DNA from: an uncultured Vogesella sp.
GTDB lineage: Bacteria > Pseudomonadota > Gammaproteobacteria > Burkholderiales > Chromobacteriaceae
DNA length: 8,868 bases
Direction: 5' to 3'
Assembly (NCBI GenBank): GCA_946479405.1
Contig: CAMLGD010000143.1
Span: forward strand, 1-8,868
Shown here one piece after another: positions 6,454 through 8,868 of the stretch (its first letter is position 1; each line of letters starts with the position of its first letter). A program made the translations under genes and the position numbers. Below the pieces are notes generated by a model. It saw nothing but the letters and a program-made list of their open reading frames with translations, had not been told where the DNA came from and made no database searches.

Positions 6454-6951
6454 GTGAAATCCACATACAAAAATGCTGCGCCGCAGCGCCAGCTTGACCG
6501 TATCGATCTGAAAATCCTGCACCACCTGCAAGCCAATGCCCGCATCTCCATGACTGAACTGGCCGAAACGGTAGGCCTGTCCACCACACCATGCACCGAG
6601 CGGGTGCGTCGGCTGGAACGCGACGGCGTGATCGAGGGCTACCACGCCCGCCTCAACCCGCAGGCGCTGGGTGCCAGCCTGCTGGTATTCGTCGAAATCA
6701 AGCTGTCGGCCAAATCCGGCGATATCTTCGACGCCTTCCGCCGCGAGGTGCAGAAGCTGCCGGATGTGCTGGAGTGCCACCTCGTGTCGGGCGAATACGA
6801 CTACCTGCTCAAGGTGCGACTGCCGGACATGTCGATGTACCGCAAGGTATTGGGCGACATCCTGCTCAAGCTGCCGCAGGCCAACGAGTCGCGCAGCTAC
6901 GTGGTAATGGAAGAGGTGAAGGAAACCGCCATCCTGCCGCTGGGCAACTAA
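6454..6951 (+). CDS. lrp: Lrp/AsnC-family regulator of the dad cluster (DadR-like)
   Basis: A 165-residue leucine-responsive-type transcription factor. LDRIDLKILHHLQ (about 14-26) opens the winged helix; the helix-turn-helix is ISMTELAETVGLSTTPCTERVRRLE within about 31-55. The ligand-binding RAM domain covers about 72-155 (ALGASLLVFVEIKL, CHLVSGEYDYLLKV). Length and motif order are typical of Lrp, including the STTPCTERVRRLE block shared by Lrp and Pseudomonas DadR. It diverges from dadA, as dadR does in Pseudomonas, so it probably activates dadA and the racemase gene in response to alanine; this is inference from context. The start is a GTG (6454-6456): the first start after an in-frame TAA at 6445-6447, with no other start before the DNA-binding domain. 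It has no clear Shine-Dalgarno sequence, so expression may be low. No canonical terminator follows. Confidence 0.95.
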   Translation: MKSTYKNAAPQRQLDRIDLKILHHLQANARISMTELAETVGLSTTPCTERVRRLERDGVIEGYHARLNPQALGASLLVFVEIKLSAKSGDIFDAFRREVQKLPDVLECHLVSGEYDYLLKVRLPDMSMYRKVLGDILLKLPQANESRSYVVMEEVKETAILPLGN

Positions 6952-6962
6952 GCGCACCCAGC

Positions 6963-6977
6963 GCACCAAAGCGGCGC
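6963..6977 (+). promoter_or_regulatory. NtrC-like enhancer site, upstream copy
   Basis: GCAC, seven bases, then GCGC, compared with the enteric NtrC site GCAC-N7-GTGC (one mismatch). Its centre lies about 127 bases upstream of the predicted sigma-54 start point, the usual enhancer distance. Binding by NtrC or a relative is inference. Confidence 0.4.
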
Positions 6978-7010
6978 AAGCCATTGAACACGCACCGCTT
7001 TACACCATGA

Positions 7011-7060
7011 CAGGCACCAAAATCGCGCCACAGCCGGCATAAAACCCGTCTTGGTGCCTG
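7011..7060. repeat. Ten-base perfect inverted repeat upstream of the Amt gene
   Basis: CAGGCACCAA (7011-7020) and TTGGTGCCTG (7051-7060) are exact reverse complements separated by 30 bases. The right arm ends ten bases before the sigma-54 -24 element. No U-run follows, so it is unlikely to be a terminator for the preceding regulator gene. A further GGCACC at 7072-7077, inside the -24 element, could pair with the right arm instead. Confidence 0.6.
7014..7028 (+). promoter_or_regulatory. NtrC-like enhancer site, downstream copy
   Basis: GCAC-N7-GCGC, with the same spacing and the same single mismatch as the copy at 6963-6977; both begin GCACCAAA. It is centred about 76 bases upstream of the predicted start point. 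It overlaps the left arm of the inverted repeat, so the resemblance may come from that repeat. Confidence 0.3.
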
Positions 7061-7070
7061 AATGGCGAAC

Positions 7071-7086
7071 TGGCACCGTTATTGCT
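7071..7086 (+). promoter_or_regulatory. Sigma-54 (RpoN) promoter of the Amt gene
   Basis: TGGCAC (7071-7076), five bases, then TTGCT (7082-7086) matches the -24/-12 consensus exactly, including GG (7072-7073) and GC (7084-7085) separated by ten bases. The start point would be near 7097, leaving a leader of about 30 bases before the ATG at 7128. Sigma-54 promoters need an enhancer-binding activator, which fits the NtrC-like sites upstream and nitrogen-limited expression of an ammonium transporter. Confidence 0.88.
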
Positions 7087-7127
7087 CATGAATGCCCCAA
7101 TATCACGCATAACAACGGGACGCCCTC

Positions 7128-8327
7128 ATGACCGCCATTTCTCCCAATGACGTTCTCTTTCTACTGCTCGGCGCGGTAATGATCCTGGCCATGCACGCCG
7201 GCTTCGCCTTTCTGGAGCTGGGCACGGTACGCAAGAAGAACCAGGTCAATGCGCTGGTAAAAATCCTTACCGACTTTGCCGTCTCCGCCATCGCCTATTT
7301 CTTCGTAGGTTACAGCGTGGCCTACGGCGTAAATTTCTTTGGCGACGTCAACCACATCAGCCAGCACAACGGCTACGAGCTGGTGAAGTTTTTCTTCCTG
7401 CTGACCTTTGCTGCCGCCATCCCCGCCATTGTCTCCGGCGGCATTGCCGAGCGTGCCAAGTTCCATCCGCAGTCTGCCGCCACCTTCCTGCTGGTCGGTC
7501 TGGTGTACCCATTCTTTGAAGGTATCGCCTGGAATGGCCACTTTGGCGTGCAGGCATGGCTTGCGGCCAACCTTGGCGCACCATTCCACGACTTTGCCGG
7601 CTCGGTGGTAGTACACGCTGTCGGCGGCTGGATCGGCCTCGCCGCCGTACTGCACCTGGGTGCGCGCAGAGGCCGCTACAGCAAGGAAGGCCGCGTCGCA
7701 GCGCATCCACCATCGTCCATTCCCTTTCTGGCCCTGGGGGCGTGGATTCTGATCGTTGGCTGGTTCGGCTTTAACGTGATGAGTGCACAGAAGGTGGCCG
7801 GCATCTCCGGCCTTGTGGCGATCAACTCGCTGATGGCGATGGTAGGCGGCACGTTGACCGCGATGTGGCTGGGCAAGAACGACCCGGGCTTCATCCATAA
7901 CGGCCCGCTGGCCGGCCTGGTTGCAGTGTGTGCAGGCTCCGACATCATGCATCCGGTAGGTGCGCTGGTCGTGGGCGGCGTTGCCGGCGCCATGTTCGTG
8001 TGGCTGTTCACCCTGACGCAAAACCGCTGGAAGATCGATGACGTGCTGGGAGTATGGCCGCTGCATGGCCTGTGCGGCGCCTGGGGTGGCGTGGCAGCCG
8101 GCATCTTTGGCCAGCAGTGGCTGGGCGGCCATGGCGAGGTGAGTTTTTTCGCGCAACTTGCCGGCACCCTGGGCGGTATCGCCGTCGGTTTTGGTGGTGG
8201 CTATCTGGTATATGGCCTGCTGAAGAAAACCGTGGGCATCCGCCTGAGCGACGAAGAGGAGTTCAACGGTGCAGACCTGTCCATCCACCAGATTACTGCC
8301 ACACCGGAGCGCGAGGCCAACTGGTAG
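7128..8327 (+). CDS. amtB: Amt/Mep/Rh-family ammonium transporter
   Basis: An inner-membrane ammonium channel of 399 residues with about eleven membrane segments, normally a trimer. Amt signatures include AGFAFLELGTVRKKN (24-38), IVSGGIAERAKF (101-112), DFAGSVVVHAVGG (155-167), GWFGFN (211-216) and PLHGLCGAWGG (311-321). His163 and His313 correspond to the conserved pore twin histidines, and Asp155 to the structural aspartate near the substrate site. The cytoplasmic tail keeps the Amt pattern IRLSDEEEFNGADLSIH (371-387), the region that contacts PII/GlnK in related proteins. Unlike E. coli AmtB it has no N-terminal signal peptide. The start at 7128 fits the family N terminus; its ribosome site is only GGGA. 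No glnK lies beside it: upstream is the Lrp-type regulator and downstream a terminator. Control by the adjacent sigma-54 promoter implies induction under nitrogen limitation. Confidence 0.97.
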   Translation: MTAISPNDVLFLLLGAVMILAMHAGFAFLELGTVRKKNQVNALVKILTDFAVSAIAYFFVGYSVAYGVNFFGDVNHISQHNGYELVKFFFLLTFAAAIPAIVSGGIAERAKFHPQSAATFLLVGLVYPFFEGIAWNGHFGVQAWLAANLGAPFHDFAGSVVVHAVGGWIGLAAVLHLGARRGRYSKEGRVAAHPPSSIPFLALGAWILIVGWFGFNVMSAQKVAGISGLVAINSLMAMVGGTLTAMWLGKNDPGFIHNGPLAGLVAVCAGSDIMHPVGALVVGGVAGAMFVWLFTLTQNRWKIDDVLGVWPLHGLCGAWGGVAAGIFGQQWLGGHGEVSFFAQLAGTLGGIAVGFGGGYLVYGLLKKTVGIRLSDEEEFNGADLSIHQITATPEREANW

Positions 8328-8406
8328 ATGAACTAAAAAATACATCCGGGCAGACGTTCATTCCGCAGAAATAAACCAACTGCCCTGATAGCTGGATCTG
8401 ACGCAG

Positions 8407-8437
8407 AAAGAGGCTCCCCAGGAGCCTCTTTTTCTTT
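8407..8437 (+). terminator. Intrinsic terminator after the Amt gene
   Basis: A perfect stem AGGCTCC (8411-8417) / GGAGCCT (8421-8427), extended outward by A-T pairs, has a three-base loop and a tail TCTTTTTCTTT on the plus strand. It lies about 80 bases after the transporter stop and ends its transcript. Confidence 0.94.
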
Positions 8438-8716
8438 GCACATTCGCGATGGGTGAAACTTTAGGAGAAACAAGTCCAAACAGGTATTGGCTGATTCTCT
8501 GATTGCCAATCTTTTCCTGAATGCTTTTCGGGCCTCACGCCTTGCATCATTAGCCGATGCCGCTGACTCTTTGGTTTTCTCAGTCAAAGCAGGCCGCAAG
8601 GCTGCAGATACTCAGCAAGCACGCCACCTATTGCTACCGTTCGAGCGGAATGGCCACGACTGCAGAATCGGGGCACTACGCGGTGGCAGGGCAAGAAAAT
8701 CGAGGTTAGATATGAC
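8438..8716. other. Unassigned stretch between two terminators
   Basis: These 279 bases lie between the Amt-gene terminator and the cold-shock gene terminator. They appear lower in GC than the flanking genes. One plus-strand frame is open from 8457 and could begin at a TTG (8487), but it has no ribosome site at a usable distance and runs through the next terminator. A minus-strand frame runs through the 8407-8437 terminator. Neither product is recognisable. I see no tRNA, repeat or promoter that I can support. Confidence 0.5.
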
Positions 8717-8741
8717 AAAAGCCCCGCTTAGCGGGGCTTTT
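8717..8741. terminator. Intrinsic terminator of the cold-shock gene, symmetrical
   Basis: AAAAGCCCCGC (8717-8727) and GCGGGGCTTTT (8731-8741) are perfect reverse complements around a three-base loop. On the minus strand it lies 23 bases after the cold-shock protein stop and ends in TTTT. The A and T flanks allow it to work on the plus strand as well. Confidence 0.92.
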
Positions 8742-8764
8742 ATTGGGCGAAACCCGGGTCAGGC

Positions 8765-8868
8765 TTACAGCGGCTGAATAGCCGATGCAGCCGGGCCTTT
8801 TTGACCCATGCCGCGGGTGAAGCTTACTTTCTGGCCTTCATGCAGGGACTTGAAGCCATCTGCCTTGA
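8765..8868 (-). CDS. CspA-type cold-shock protein, C-terminal part
   Basis: The last 33 codons and the TAA stop of a minus-strand gene whose 5' part lies beyond the right window edge. The visible segment runs from [15 protein letters not shown] through [13 protein letters not shown], the typical C-terminal third of the five-stranded cold-shock domain, including the final IQPL. CspA-type proteins are about 70 residues, bind single-stranded RNA and DNA in the cytoplasm and act as RNA chaperones. The nucleic-acid-binding RNP motifs lie in the missing half. Whether it is cold-induced cannot be judged, because the long 5' leader is outside the window. Confidence 0.95.
   Translation of the reverse strand, partial: KADGFKSLHEGQKVSFTRGMGQKGPAASAIQPL

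Noticed and set aside
7161..8345. A 394-codon minus-strand frame antisense to the Amt gene
   Set aside because: The Amt protein is unmistakable. The antisense product has no family features and the frame is a codon-usage shadow.
8333..8599. An 88-codon minus-strand frame between the Amt and cold-shock genes
   Set aside because: It runs through the strong terminator at 8407-8437 and has no recognisable motif.
8487..8777. A 96-codon plus-strand frame starting at TTG
   Set aside because: No ribosome site at a workable distance, it reads through the 8717-8741 terminator, and it overlaps the end of the cold-shock gene on the other strand.

Overview
The window looks like ordinary chromosome from a high-GC betaproteobacterium, most likely Neisseriales/Chromobacteriaceae. 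This rests on the base composition, the tRNA-Ala(GGC) sequence and the closeness of RibA, DadA, alanine racemase, Lrp and Amt to proteobacterial housekeeping versions. The genus is inference; no search was possible. I see no prophage, insertion sequence, CRISPR array or other mobile element.

Layout, left to right. (1) The 3' part of tRNA-Ala(GGC) with a bidirectional terminator (1-90). (2) A minus-strand group reading right to left: a GAF-domain protein (1394-2101), ribA for GTP cyclohydrolase II (705-1310) and an unrecognised leucine-rich 177-residue protein (136-669). The close spacing suggests at least ribA and the 177-residue gene are cotranscribed. (3) A 315-bp gene-free stretch (2102-2416) rich in inverted repeats. 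(4) A minus-strand membrane-anchored GGDEF diguanylate cyclase (2417-3619). (5) The D-alanine catabolic cluster: alanine racemase (3771-4838) and dadA (4978-6285) on the minus strand, with a divergent Lrp-family regulator (6454-6951) on the plus strand. (6) An Amt-type ammonium transporter (7128-8327) on the plus strand, preceded by a textbook sigma-54 -24/-12 promoter. (7) A gene-poor stretch (8328-8764) with two strong terminators, then the C-terminal end of a cold-shock protein entering from the right edge on the minus strand.

How the genes fit together. The Lrp-type regulator, DadA and racemase form the known dadRAX arrangement: the racemase converts L-alanine to D-alanine, DadA oxidises D-alanine to pyruvate and ammonia, and the regulator probably senses alanine and controls the shared AT-rich intergenic region. 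The next gene is an ammonium channel with nitrogen-type (sigma-54/NtrC-like) control, so 3.8-8.3 kb has an amino-nitrogen theme. The left third contains riboflavin biosynthesis and small signalling or unknown proteins.

I found no clearly new multi-gene system. The observations most worth a second look are non-coding: the sigma-54/enhancer layout before the Amt gene, alternative RNA hairpins upstream of the GAF gene, hairpins between dadA and the racemase gene, and the unknown protein coupled to ribA.
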